In this document: piece after piece, positions 16,313 to 24,924 of the stretch
Position numbering within the stretch: the first letter of the stretch is position 1
How the letters are laid out: each line of letters opens with the position of its first letter
Assembly (NCBI RefSeq): GCF_004564135.1
Contig: NZ_CP038255.1
Location: 1,971,501 to 2,035,500 of the forward strand
Length of the DNA: 64,000 nt
Direction: 5' to 3'
Source: Terasakiella sp. SH-1
GTDB lineage: Bacteria; Pseudomonadota; Alphaproteobacteria; Rhodospirillales; Terasakiellaceae
Notes under the pieces: generated by a model
The model's input: only the letters and a program-made list of their open reading frames with translations
Told to the model about the DNA's origin: nothing
The model's database searches: none
Translations under genes and position numbers: made by a program

Positions 16313-18520
16313 TTAAGTCATTGGTGCATTACAGATATGTGAGAGCCAGGCGCGTAGTTTCGCCGGCTTTAACGGCTTGTTCAGCAAGGCATAACCATGA
16401 GACGCAATAGAAGAACGAATTTCATCTGTGCGATCTGCCGTAATCACCATGGCCGGAAACGTCACCTTATGATCCCGCTTCAACCAACTGAGGAAATCAA
16501 GACCTGTTTCCCCGTTATTAAGGTGATAATCGGCAATCACCGCATCGGGGAAACTGGGTAAATCATCAAGCAGGCGCATTGCCTCATTTTGAGAACCAGC
16601 CGTATAAACCGTACAATCCCAATTTTCCAACAGGCTGCGCATTCCCAGCTGGATGTCTGCTTCATTATCAACAATAAGGACTGATAGCCCGTCCAGGCAC
16701 TTCCCTAACTGATCCACAGGCACAGCTTGTGTCTTTTTGCTCTTGCGTGTCACCAGTGGCACACGCACGCTGAAACAGGACCCTTTCCCAACCGCTGAGG
16801 TAACAGAAACCTCATGCCCCAATGTCTGGGCGATGCGTTTGACAATCGCCAAGCCAAGACCCGCCCCTTTTTCTTCGTTAGAAGCGGCATTTTCAAGCTG
16901 GCGGAATTCTTCGAAAATGTGGCGTTGGTCCTGATCTGAAATCCCCGTACCGGTGTCATAGACACTCAGGCACAGTTCTTTGCCCTCTTGCCTTGCCCCA
17001 ACAATGATGCGCCCCTTTTCAGTATAACGCACCGCATTGCTGACAAAATTGCGCAAAATCCGTGACAAGAGCTTGGGATCGCTTGAAACGGTTTTACTGG
17101 AGCCAATCACCTTCAACTCACAACCCTTTTTCTGCGCCAACGGGCCATATTCACGTTGCAGGCGATCAAACAAATCATTGAGGTCATAATCAGACACAAC
17201 AACAGGCACGGCCCCGGCATCCAGCTTGGAAATTTCCAACAAGGCACCAAGCAGGCTTTCCACCCCTTTTAAGGCAAAATCGGCCCGTTCAACCAGTTGA
17301 TGGTTCTTATCTTCCAGCTCTCGGTCCAACAAAGTGGAAATAAATAGGCGTGAGGCATTAAGGGGTTGGAGCAAATCATGACTGGCTGCGGCCAAAAAGC
17401 GGGTTTTACTCAGGTTGGCCTCTTCTGCGGCCTCTTTGGCATAATGCAGCTCATCGGTGCGCTCACGCACACGCTCTTCCAGATTTTCCTTGGCCTCACG
17501 CAATTGCTTGGCTGCACGCAGGCGAGAAGTCACATCGGTATAGGTCGTTACAAAACCGCCTGTGGGCATGGGGTTGCGCTGCACCTCAATTGAGCGACCA
17601 TCAGGGCGGGTATATTCAAGGAACAACGGTTCCATCTTTTCAGCCCGGTCCAGACGCATCTCAAATTCCGCATCATCGGCACTGCCAAATTCACCACGAA
17701 ACACATTATAACGCAGATATCGCGAATAAGACATGCCGTGTTCGACCAACCCTTCGGGCAGTTCCAGCAATTCCACAAAACGTTGGTTCCAGGCAACCAA
17801 TTTCAGATCCTTATCAAATACAGAAACCCCTTGGCGCAGGTTATCCAGCGTGTTTTGCAGCAGGATATTCTGTTCCGCCAGTTCCTTTTCCCGGCGAATA
17901 CGTTCTTGCTGTTTGATATCCGTAATATCGGTGTAAATCCCAACGATCCCGCCATCTTTGGTCGGGCGTTCATTGATCTTGAGCCAACGCCCGTCTTTTA
18001 ACTGAATAACAAAGGCATCTTTGGGATTGCGATGACGCGCCAGACGTTCATCCAGCCAATCCACCGCATCAGAAACTTCCGAAGGCACCACATATTTATG
18101 AACAAAGCGACGGGCCACATCTTCAAAGCGCGTGCCATAAGAGACATCCTTGTCACGCCCGCCCCAGAAATCCCAGAATTTCTGATTACACAAGATCAAA
18201 CGATCTTCACTGTCATAAAGCGCAAACCCTTCTGAAACACTTTCCACAGCCTCAACCAAGCGGATACGGGCAGTTTCAGCCTCCCCTTTGGTACGTGATA
18301 GCTCTTTATTGACCTTTTCCAAAGAATTAAGCGCGGTTTCCAGCTCGGTCGTACGCTCACGTACCTTGTCATCCAGCAAAGTCGCTGTCTGAAACAGGGA
18401 AAATGCCCCGCCCTGTACATCAAGGGTCCGTTCCACCTGCTTCATCAAGGCTGCAATAATTTTGCGCAGTTTGATGGCTTCATCATCAGTGCCTGTTGGA
18501 ATATCTAATGCATCAATCAT
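16313..18520 (-). CDS. Soluble PAS hybrid histidine kinase (NahK/ErcS'-like)
   Basis: About 735 residues with no membrane segments. There is an N-terminal coiled coil (about 25-90) and two PAS domains (about 95-215, ending YTDITDIK; about 230-345, ending YTDVTSR). The HisKA has the distinctive AAASHDLLQPLNA motif, the ATPase has YDTGTGISD and GAGLGLAIV, and the C-terminal receiver has VIADYHL and LLNKPLKPAK. The SHDLLQPL box is characteristic of kinases like Pseudomonas NahK/ErcS'. It overlaps the FIST gene by 8 bp, a classical FIST-kinase pairing. ATG 18520 is chosen over a TTG at 18532. A close paralogue lies at 27895-29592. Confidence 0.85.
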   Translation of the reverse strand: MIDALDIPTGTDDEAIKLRKIIAALMKQVERTLDVQGGAFSLFQTATLLDDKVRERTTELETALNSLEKVNKELSRTKGEAETARIRLVEAVESVSEGFALYDSEDRLILCNQKFWDFWGGRDKDVSYGTRFEDVARRFVHKYVVPSEVSDAVDWLDERLARHRNPKDAFVIQLKDGRWLKINERPTKDGGIVGIYTDITDIKQQERIRREKELAEQNILLQNTLDNLRQGVSVFDKDLKLVAWNQRFVELLELPEGLVEHGMSYSRYLRYNVFRGEFGSADDAEFEMRLDRAEKMEPLFLEYTRPDGRSIEVQRNPMPTGGFVTTYTDVTSRLRAAKQLREAKENLEERVRERTDELHYAKEAAEEANLSKTRFLAAASHDLLQPLNASRLFISTLLDRELEDKNHQLVERADFALKGVESLLGALLEISKLDAGAVPVVVSDYDLNDLFDRLQREYGPLAQKKGCELKVIGSSKTVSSDPKLLSRILRNFVSNAVRYTEKGRIIVGARQEGKELCLSVYDTGTGISDQDQRHIFEEFRQLENAASNEEKGAGLGLAIVKRIAQTLGHEVSVTSAVGKGSCFSVRVPLVTRKSKKTQAVPVDQLGKCLDGLSVLIVDNEADIQLGMRSLLENWDCTVYTAGSQNEAMRLLDDLPSFPDAVIADYHLNNGETGLDFLSWLKRDHKVTFPAMVITADRTDEIRSSIASHGYALLNKPLKPAKLRAWLSHICNAPMT

Positions 18521-19667
18521 CTGACCATCCAATCGCCACGCCTGTGAAAGTCTGGTTTACATGCATTCCATGGAATTGCTCACCAAAGGTATTAAACCCA
18601 ATCACATTATTCTTTTTCAAAATATCAGAAACACCGTCCAGCCGGTTGTCCCCATGTTGTTCCAGCTCCAATTTTCTGAAAATGCAATCACAGCCGATCA
18701 CCAGCTCCGGCACACCAATTTCTTTTTGAATTTCATTCATGGTGTCATTCAGATTTGCGCTTAAATCCCCCCCTTCTGCCAGGGTGAGCACCAGCCCTTC
18801 ATCAATGGCACAGAAAAACTTTAACCCATCGGCCCCTTCCGGACGTTGAATGGAACGCACAAAATACGACCCGCCAACACGCACCATCACCGGATGTTTG
18901 GCAAAGGTTAAGGAGGTCAATTCAGACGGTGCAACCCCGATCAAACGGGCATATTCTTCCGTCGCGGGGGAAGCATTGATTTCTTTGACAATACGTGAAT
19001 GAGGATCGGCCTCTGTGATCACCATCTTGCGTTCTGTTTCCACAAAATGCTGGGTTCTGAACACTTTGAACGGGCATGAGGTATTCACTAAAATAAGGGC
19101 AGCCCCATCACCAACTGTTTGCCCATTAAAGAAGATTTCGGTTTTTTCAAACTTCAAATCATCCCCGGCAGACCCGCCAAATAAGGGAATATCCCCCAGC
19201 TCCGGGCAAATCGCACTCAGCACCGTTTCTTCAGAAAGAGACAGCCCATCAACCAATAAAAAAGCAAAGGTATGATCTGCAACCCGTGTTAAAGAGGTAT
19301 TTTCCAGCTTGTCCAGCAAGTCACGCGTTTGTTTGCGCCAAGCCGTCATATCAAACTGGGAAACCGGCGAAATCAGATCAGTAACCACCGAAAACTGATC
19401 AACAGGCAAACCAAACGCGCAGACACCGGCTTTATTATAGCCTGAATCATCAATCACCCCGGCAGATGTACAGCCAATCAAGGGAACACCGGGATAAGAA
19501 ACAGAAAGAGCCTCCCCGATTTCGGAAAGCTCATAGGCACCTGCGCAAAAATAAAATAAGGCAGAAAATGGTTGTTCACCCAGCTGACTTTTTAAATCAA
19601 AAACGACATTTTCCATCGTCTGGGCCGTTGAACTTGCTTTTGGTATTTTGATTGACTGCTGCAGCAC
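18513..19667 (-). CDS. FIST-domain sensor protein (NosP-like)
   Basis: 384 residues with FIST_N (about 30-220, with PLIGCTSAGVI and PLFGGSAGDD) followed by FIST_C (about 230-370, ending NVIGFNTFGEQFHG). FIST proteins bind small ligands; some, called NosP, bind haem and sense nitric oxide and inhibit a neighbouring NahK-type kinase. The same pair is found in the Pseudomonas ethanol-oxidation gene region. The start is GTG 19667 after AGGG; no ATG start lies close by. Haem binding cannot be judged from the sequence alone. Confidence 0.85.
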   Translation of the reverse strand: MLQQSIKIPKASSTAQTMENVVFDLKSQLGEQPFSALFYFCAGAYELSEIGEALSVSYPGVPLIGCTSAGVIDDSGYNKAGVCAFGLPVDQFSVVTDLISPVSQFDMTAWRKQTRDLLDKLENTSLTRVADHTFAFLLVDGLSLSEETVLSAICPELGDIPLFGGSAGDDLKFEKTEIFFNGQTVGDGAALILVNTSCPFKVFRTQHFVETERKMVITEADPHSRIVKEINASPATEEYARLIGVAPSELTSLTFAKHPVMVRVGGSYFVRSIQRPEGADGLKFFCAIDEGLVLTLAEGGDLSANLNDTMNEIQKEIGVPELVIGCDCIFRKLELEQHGDNRLDGVSDILKKNNVIGFNTFGEQFHGMHVNQTFTGVAIGWSDD

Positions 19668-19703
19668 CCTGTTTCCCTAATCTTCCTTTTTCTTAAAACG
19701 GCC

Positions 19704-19733
19704 AAAGGGGTGATCAAAACCACCCCTTTTTTT
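19704..19733 (-). terminator. Hairpin between pedF and the FIST gene
   Basis: GGGGTG (19707-19712) pairs with CACCCC (19721-19726). The T run is strong on the plus strand (19727-19733) and short on the minus strand, so as a terminator for pedF it is only moderate. Confidence 0.5.
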
Positions 19734-19744
19734 AGCGTTATATA

Positions 19745-20179
19745 TTAATCTTCCGGCTGTTCATCAATATAAGTTCGAATGGCCCATAGCCCTTCTTGAG
19801 AGATCGTACCGACAAATTTGGGCATATAGACTTTCCCATCACGCACCGCACCGTTAGTTACGCGTTCGATAAACCATTCATCGCCTTCGTAATCGGCTTC
19901 AAGATAACGCAAATCCGGGGCAATCCCGCCTGAAATCGCTTGCAATCCATGGCAACGGGCACAGTTTTGGTTATAGGCAGAAGAACCGATTTCAACGGCA
20001 CGGGCCTTATATTTGCCATCTTCGCGAAACGGGTTGGTTTCTTCCCATTCCTCACCCAGCTTTGGCAGGCCGGACGTATCAACAGCCTGCGGTGTCACAT
20101 CACCATGTGCAAGAGCCTGACCTGCAAAAGCAAATGTTGTTCCTGCCACAAGACCGGCCATAAGGAACTTCTTCAACAT
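19745..20179 (-). CDS. pedF: Cytochrome c-550 PedF-like
   Basis: 144 residues with a signal peptide ending QALA-HG. A single class I haem motif CARCH lies in SAYNQNCARCHGLQAISGGIAPDLR-type context, with axial Met in YMPKF. The segments DVTPQAVDTSGLPKLGEEW and RVTNGAVRDGKVYMP are typical of PedF, the periplasmic electron acceptor of PQQ-dependent alcohol dehydrogenases. The alcohol dehydrogenase itself is not in the window, but PQQ biosynthesis is. ATG 20179 follows GGAGG; an upstream in-frame start at 20218 adds a non-signal-like N-terminus. Its promoter region holds a CGAC-N4-GTCG palindrome. Confidence 0.88.
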   Translation of the reverse strand: MLKKFLMAGLVAGTTFAFAGQALAHGDVTPQAVDTSGLPKLGEEWEETNPFREDGKYKARAVEIGSSAYNQNCARCHGLQAISGGIAPDLRYLEADYEGDEWFIERVTNGAVRDGKVYMPKFVGTISQEGLWAIRTYIDEQPED

Positions 20180-20271
20180 GTATTTTTCCTCCAAAGCGTA
20201 GCGCTCGTTTCTCAGCACTATGTTTCATTACCTGTTGTATTTTATACCCAGTTTGGCCCCTTCATTTCTGC

Positions 20272-20285
20272 TCGACTTTGGTCGC
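20272..20285 (-). promoter_or_regulatory. Candidate operator upstream of pedF
   Basis: Minus strand GCGACCAAAGTCGA, an inverted CGAC-CAAA-GTCG, about 93 bp before the pedF start. A near copy lies upstream of pqqA (32311-32328) and a weaker one upstream of the second MoaD-like gene (27451-27466). A second partial copy (TTTCGACCTTTGG, minus strand) lies at about 20296-20308. Confidence 0.45.
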
Positions 20286-20320
20286 ATTTGCCCTATCCAA
20301 AGGTCGAAACAGGCATAAAA

Positions 20321-20346
20321 AAAGCCGTTCCTGAAAAAGGAACGGC
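20321..20346 (-). terminator. Terminator of the aor operon
   Basis: On the minus strand GCCGTTCC pairs with GGAACGGC (20324-20331 and 20339-20346), followed by a run of seven T residues. It lies 26 bp beyond the aorC stop. Confidence 0.9.
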
Positions 20347-20371
20347 CAAGTTAAGTTAGCGGAGAATATCC

Positions 20372-21703
20372 TCAGACCTGAGAAAGGGATACATAAGCAT
20401 CCATAATCAAATGAGGATCTTCTATCAGGCGCTCTTTCCAAACACCTAATTCTGTTTTGCCCTGAATAAGGCCACGCAACACACCCACATGGTCTGTACG
20501 ACCCAGGGTTTGCGCCCCGACCAAAACGTCGCCATCAAATTCAAGACGGATATAGCGATAATTTTCTTCATCAAGGCGTTCCACACTGTCGCCACCGGGA
20601 ACCCCTTCCCACTGACCAAAGGAAGCTGAAATCAGCCCCAGCGTATCCAGCACGTTCATCACCAGCGAGCCTTGATAGGTCGTTTCATGACCACACATAT
20701 TTTTCGCTGCAATGCGCCCATGATCAGCCGCTGTCGGCTGAATGGCATGTACGGACCAGCCCCCTGTGGAGAAATCCGGGCCTTGAGCCACATCGCCTGC
20801 GGCATAGATATTGGGAACAGCAGTTTGCAGATGGGCATCGACACGAATGCCTTCTTCAATTTCAACACCGGAACCTTCCAAAAAGGCCGTGTTGGAACGC
20901 ACACCGGCCGCAACTACCAACAAATGCGCCGGGATTTGTTCACCATTGTCCAGATCAACCAGCAATGTGTCTTCCGGATCGCCTTTATTGGGTTCAACCA
21001 TCGTGATTTTTGTGGAGGTATGGACCGTAATGCCTTTTTCCTCACACCATTTTTTCAGCAAGTTACCACATGTGGGGTTCAACATGCGCGGCACCATACG
21101 GTCGCCCATTTCCACCACAGTCAAATTCACTTTACGAAGGGCAAGGGCTTCGAGAATAATACAGCCGATAAAGCCTGCCCCCATCAAGACCACATGCGCC
21201 TCTTCATGGGCCAGTTCAATGATCTTGCGCGCATCTTCCAGCGTCCAGCAATGGTGAACACCCTTGTTATCCAGCCCTTGGATCGGCGGCTTGATCGGGC
21301 TTGCCCCTGTGGCCAGACACAGTTTGCCATAACCGATGGAAGAGCCATCACTCAGTTTCAGGCTGCTTGCCGCGCTATCAACATGGCTGACCAGCCCTTG
21401 GCAATAATCAATATTCATTTCTGCATAATGAGTATCGTTGCGGCGCAGGTAGGTACCATTTTCTTCGACCTTCCCCACAAGGTAATAGGGAATAGCCATA
21501 CGGGAATAAGGCGGCTCATTTTCACCGCTGATCAAGAGGATCGTGCCGTTTGGGTCTTCCTTGCGCAGGTTTTCAACTGCCTGCACACCCGCAGGCCCGG
21601 CACCAACGACCACATAATCATAATTTGCATTCATGGCTGTTGAGGAAGAGGCAGCCGCCGTTTCTTCACCCATGCCGAAAATTTTTTTAATCAGTCGGAT
21701 CAT
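20372..21703 (-). CDS. aorC: FAD/NAD(P)-dependent oxidoreductase, AorC-like subunit
   Basis: 443 residues of the pyridine nucleotide-disulfide oxidoreductase fold. The FAD Rossmann motif VVVGAGPAGVQA lies after a 30-residue leader, YSRMAIPYYL follows, the NAD motif is VVLMGAGFIGCI, and the second FAD motif is IYAAGDVAQG. No redox-active CxxxxC is present, so it resembles NADH-rubredoxin reductase-like enzymes. With the two genes upstream it reproduces the AorABC set of NAD-dependent tungsten aldehyde oxidoreductases, where this subunit exchanges electrons with NAD. A terminator-like hairpin lies between aorB and this gene. Confidence 0.8.
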   Translation of the reverse strand: MIRLIKKIFGMGEETAAASSSTAMNANYDYVVVGAGPAGVQAVENLRKEDPNGTILLISGENEPPYSRMAIPYYLVGKVEENGTYLRRNDTHYAEMNIDYCQGLVSHVDSAASSLKLSDGSSIGYGKLCLATGASPIKPPIQGLDNKGVHHCWTLEDARKIIELAHEEAHVVLMGAGFIGCIILEALALRKVNLTVVEMGDRMVPRMLNPTCGNLLKKWCEEKGITVHTSTKITMVEPNKGDPEDTLLVDLDNGEQIPAHLLVVAAGVRSNTAFLEGSGVEIEEGIRVDAHLQTAVPNIYAAGDVAQGPDFSTGGWSVHAIQPTAADHGRIAAKNMCGHETTYQGSLVMNVLDTLGLISASFGQWEGVPGGDSVERLDEENYRYIRLEFDGDVLVGAQTLGRTDHVGVLRGLIQGKTELGVWKERLIEDPHLIMDAYVSLSQV

Positions 21704-21721
21704 ATTCTTTAATTCCTGAAT

Positions 21722-21762
21722 AAAAAAGGCGGACCTTCTGCGTTAAATACAGAAAGTCCGCC
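21722..21762 (-). terminator. Intercistronic terminator/attenuator between aorB and aorC
   Basis: On the minus strand a 13-bp stem (12 pairs) formed by 21750-21762 and 21728-21740 is followed by TTTTTT (21722-21727). It lies 16 bp after the aorB stop and before the aorC start, and would reduce aorC transcription relative to aorAB. Confidence 0.8.
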
Positions 21763-21777
21763 CATTTATAACGAGAC

Positions 21778-23625
21778 TTAGGACAGTCCCAGACGGTTCA
21801 GCGTATCACCAGTCGGCACACCTTCGGCGTCCCAACCACGAAGCTGATAATATTCCGGCAACATTTTGCCTAGCTCGTTCACCTTGCCCTTGGCCGGGCC
21901 GGTTTTCGCAGCATCTTTCAACAAACGTTGCGGCAATGTATCGTCTTTACCTGTGAACCCGGCAGCCAGATTGTACTGACGTTCCATGTTCCAGATACGC
22001 TCGCCAACTTCGAGCATTTTCTCAACAGACCAGTCGCCTTCACAAGCGGCATTCACTTGCGGTGCGATATCTTCCAGAGACCATGCAAAAGTGGTGAAGA
22101 TACACAGACCAGAAGAGTCAACAGCAGCTGTTGCATCCTGGAAAGCCATAACCAGACCTGCCTTGCCGTCTGTCACCAGCGGATCAGTCTTTTCTGGAAT
22201 ACCCAGAACTTCAGATGCGATAGTGTAAGAACGCAAGTGACAAGCACCACGGTTTGATGTGGCATAAGTCAGGCCCATACCTTGAACACCACGGGCGTCA
22301 TAAGCCGGGAATTCTTGTTTCTTCACAGACATGGACAGTTCCGGGTGACCGTATTTTTCACAAAGACGGGCAGAACCCAAACCGATTTCCAGACCGAAGC
22401 CTTCGCCACGACCAACCATCTCGGCCAAATCAGTCAATGCTTTTGCATTACCGAATTTCAGCTCGATACCGCCTGTTTGTTCAGTGGTCAATGCACCGAT
22501 TTCAAACAGTTCCATGGCTGCACCAACTGTAGCACCGAACGAAATTGGGTCATAGCCCTGTTCGTTACAGATGAAGTTGGCAAATGTCAGGGCTTCAATG
22601 TCATCAATCCCACATTCAGAACCAAGTGACCATGCAGCTTCATATTCCAGACCACCAGAAGCACCTTGATACTCAGGGCGATCTTTTACGGTGTAGTGGG
22701 TACGCTCAACAGTGGAAACACGCTGACAAGCAATTGTACAACCGTAACAAGCGGCATTTGTTGTCAGGTTCTTGGTGCCGTCTGCACGAACTTCGTGCAT
22801 TTTCTCACCAGAAATATTGGCGGCGCCTTCAAACTGAACTTCACGGAAGTTACGTGTCGGCATGGCACCGATTTCGTTGATCACATTCATCAGAACCTGT
22901 GTACCGTAAGTCGGCAGGCCCTGACCTGTAACCGGGTTTTCAGCCAGAACAGCTTTACCCGCATTTGTCGCTTCAAGGAATTGTGCCGGGTCTTCAACGC
23001 GCACACCTTTTGTCCCGCGAATGGCAACCGCTTTCAGGTTCTTGGAACCCATCACCGTACCTACGCCAGAACGACCTGCTGCACGGTCCATGTCGTTTAC
23101 GACACAGGCATAAAGCACGCCTTTTTCACCGGAAACACCAATGGAGGCAACGCGGACTTGCGGGTCTTGCAGGTCAGCCTTAATGCCTTCTTCCGTATCC
23201 CAGCAGGACTTACCCCAATAATTAGAGGCATCCACCAGCTCAGCTTCATCATTGGTGATGCTCAGATAAACCGGCTTGTCCGATTTACCTTCAAAAATCA
23301 CCATATCCCAGCCAGCGTTCTTCATTTCGTTACCGAAGAAACCACCGGAGTTGGAACAAGCGATCGCACCCGTCAGCGCACCTTTTGTCACAACGGTGTA
23401 ACGACCGGATGTGGAGGCACAAGTGCCTGTCAGCGGGCCGGTTGCCATGATCAGTTTGTTTTCAGGAGAAAGCGGGTCCACCTTCGGGTCCGTTTCTTCG
23501 ATGAAATATTTTGTCGCCAGACCGCGTGAGCCCAGATATTCCTGTGCCCATGCCATATTCAGGTCTTCAGACGTACAAGTGCCTTTAGAAAGGTTCACCC
23601 GCAGCAATTTACGTGTCCAAGCCAT
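21778..23625 (-). CDS. aorB: Tungsten-type aldehyde ferredoxin oxidoreductase, large subunit
   Basis: 615 residues, the normal length for the AOR family. The N-terminal domain carries GPLTGT and GRYTVVTKGALTG. GVGTVMGSKNLKAVA is the pterin-binding segment. The [4Fe-4S] ligands are CYGCTIAC (CxxCxxxC) plus a distal Cys in SSGLCIF. These hold a bis-pterin tungsten centre next to the cluster; the enzyme oxidises aldehydes to acids, or the reverse with low-potential electrons. GGAGG precedes ATG 23625. The context (ferredoxin subunit, FAD subunit, MoaD-like genes, TupA) supports tungsten rather than molybdenum. The natural aldehyde is unknown; PQQ alcohol oxidation nearby suggests it removes product aldehydes. 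Confidence 0.93.
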   Translation of the reverse strand: MAWTRKLLRVNLSKGTCTSEDLNMAWAQEYLGSRGLATKYFIEETDPKVDPLSPENKLIMATGPLTGTCASTSGRYTVVTKGALTGAIACSNSGGFFGNEMKNAGWDMVIFEGKSDKPVYLSITNDEAELVDASNYWGKSCWDTEEGIKADLQDPQVRVASIGVSGEKGVLYACVVNDMDRAAGRSGVGTVMGSKNLKAVAIRGTKGVRVEDPAQFLEATNAGKAVLAENPVTGQGLPTYGTQVLMNVINEIGAMPTRNFREVQFEGAANISGEKMHEVRADGTKNLTTNAACYGCTIACQRVSTVERTHYTVKDRPEYQGASGGLEYEAAWSLGSECGIDDIEALTFANFICNEQGYDPISFGATVGAAMELFEIGALTTEQTGGIELKFGNAKALTDLAEMVGRGEGFGLEIGLGSARLCEKYGHPELSMSVKKQEFPAYDARGVQGMGLTYATSNRGACHLRSYTIASEVLGIPEKTDPLVTDGKAGLVMAFQDATAAVDSSGLCIFTTFAWSLEDIAPQVNAACEGDWSVEKMLEVGERIWNMERQYNLAAGFTGKDDTLPQRLLKDAAKTGPAKGKVNELGKMLPEYYQLRGWDAEGVPTGDTLNRLGLS

Positions 23626-23637
23626 CAGGTAACCTCC

Positions 23638-24117
23638 TTATGCTTCTGTTGCTGTGCCGGTGTCGGTCTTGGCCGCCCATGCACGCATTTTTTCAAGACC
23701 AGTGGCTTCGGCATCAACGAATGTAATCGCGCCTGTTGGACAAGCGGACGCACATTTCGGATCACCACCACACAGGTCACATTTCGCAACCTTGCCAGTA
23801 TCCGGCACATAGTTGACTGTGCCAAACGGACAAGAAATTGTACAAACCTTACAGCCTACACAAGCTGAATCGGCAACAACTTTTGCCCCTGTTTCTGCAT
23901 CAACAGTAATCGCTTCCACCGGGCAAGAACGCATACACCATGCTTCAGAACATTGTGTACATGTGTAAGGCACAAAGCGGCCTTCGTGGTGAAATTTGAA
24001 TACTTTGATGCGAGATTTTGAAGGGTTAAACTCCCCAACATGTTCCATCGAACAAGCGACTTCACATTGCAGACATCCGGTACATTTATCCGGATTGATA
24101 TTTAGCGCTTTCTGCAT
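23638..24117 (-). CDS. aorA: Polyferredoxin-like electron-transfer subunit of AOR
   Basis: 159 residues with sixteen cysteines in four [4Fe-4S] motifs: CTGCLQCEVAC, CTQCSEAWCMRSCP, CVGCKVCTISCP and CDLCGG-x-PKCASACP. This is the HycB/DmsB-like layout that passes electrons between a pterin subunit and a flavin subunit. The start at ATG 24117 is chosen because the sequence then begins KALNINPDKCTGC as in homologues; the frame is open upstream to 24177. It is the first gene of the minus-strand aorABC operon, 12 bp before aorB. Confidence 0.9.
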   Translation of the reverse strand: MQKALNINPDKCTGCLQCEVACSMEHVGEFNPSKSRIKVFKFHHEGRFVPYTCTQCSEAWCMRSCPVEAITVDAETGAKVVADSACVGCKVCTISCPFGTVNYVPDTGKVAKCDLCGGDPKCASACPTGAITFVDAEATGLEKMRAWAAKTDTGTATEA

Positions 24118-24258
24118 CTTCCCGTTCCTTAAGTCAGCACTCTGTCTCAGATTTATCAGCAGTCTGGCCCCTGCCAAGAAACCAGCCCAACAGGAGCTAC
24201 TTTCATTTATGGTTTAAGATAGTGAAGGAGTGTCCACGATGTGCGCCTTATCCGCAAT

Positions 24259-24924
24259 TCAACTAAAGGCGAATACGGTTTCATTTTCCTGTAAAAACTG
24301 AAGGACAAAAGTCGTATTGAAGCGTTCTTCCCTTGTAAGGGGCACCTCCAATACCGGACCTTTCAGCACCTGAATACGTGATCCTAACTGAATGGCTTCA
24401 CTGGGGATGTGAGTGACAAACAGGGCCTTAAGCTGATATTTCTGCACTGTCTCAAACACAAGCCTACGCAAAGCCTCTGCCCGATCAGGGTCAAGGGAGA
24501 CAAAAGGCTCATCCAAAATCAGGACATCGGGTTTCACCGCCAAGGCCCGTGCCAAGGACACACGGCGTGCCATGCCGAGGGAGAGTTTTGATGCCATCCG
24601 GTCTTTAACCGCGCCAAGGCCAACTTCCTCTAACAAACCATCAACTTGGCTGTCCTCATTCGGGCATACAAGGGCGACATTGTCACGCACCGTGCGCCAT
24701 GGCAGAAGACGTGGTTCCTGAAAGACAAAGCCAACTTTTTCGGCCTTTGGCGTGACGTGGCCGTCAAAGTCTTCATCTAGTCCTGCCACAATGCGTAACA
24801 GTGTACTTTTCCCGGCCCCCGATGGGCCGCAGATCACCTGAATTTCACCGGGATGCAAATCCAGCTCAATATCTTTTAAAATGGTTTGGCCGTCATAGGC
24901 TTTATGGGCAATGGAGATTTTCAT
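24259..24924 (-). CDS. ABC transporter ATPase (NitT/TauT type)
   Basis: 221 residues. Walker A is GPSGAGKST, the Q-loop is FVFQEPRLLPW, the signature is LSLGMARR, Walker B is VLILDEPF and the switch His is in FVTHI. Family comparisons favour SsuB/TauB-like importers of organic anions or sulfonates. ATG 24924 overlaps the permease stop as ATGA, so the two are coupled; the longer in-frame starts lie inside the permease gene. The substrate is not known. The operon (cytochrome c, binding protein, permease, ATPase) sits within the alcohol/aldehyde oxidation island. Confidence 0.88.
   Translation of the reverse strand: MKISIAHKAYDGQTILKDIELDLHPGEIQVICGPSGAGKSTLLRIVAGLDEDFDGHVTPKAEKVGFVFQEPRLLPWRTVRDNVALVCPNEDSQVDGLLEEVGLGAVKDRMASKLSLGMARRVSLARALAVKPDVLILDEPFVSLDPDRAEALRRLVFETVQKYQLKALFVTHIPSEAIQLGSRIQVLKGPVLEVPLTREERFNTTFVLQFLQENETVFAFS

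Noticed and set aside
20672-21643. Long plus-strand frame of 323 codons opposite aorC
   Set aside because: It lies entirely antisense to the FAD subunit gene, whose motifs are intact. The translation has no recognisable domain and the start lacks a ribosome-binding site.
22666-23529. Plus-strand frame of 287 codons opposite aorB
   Set aside because: Shadow of the AOR gene. The translation is Cys/His/Arg-rich with no known fold, and codon use looks like that of a reverse frame.
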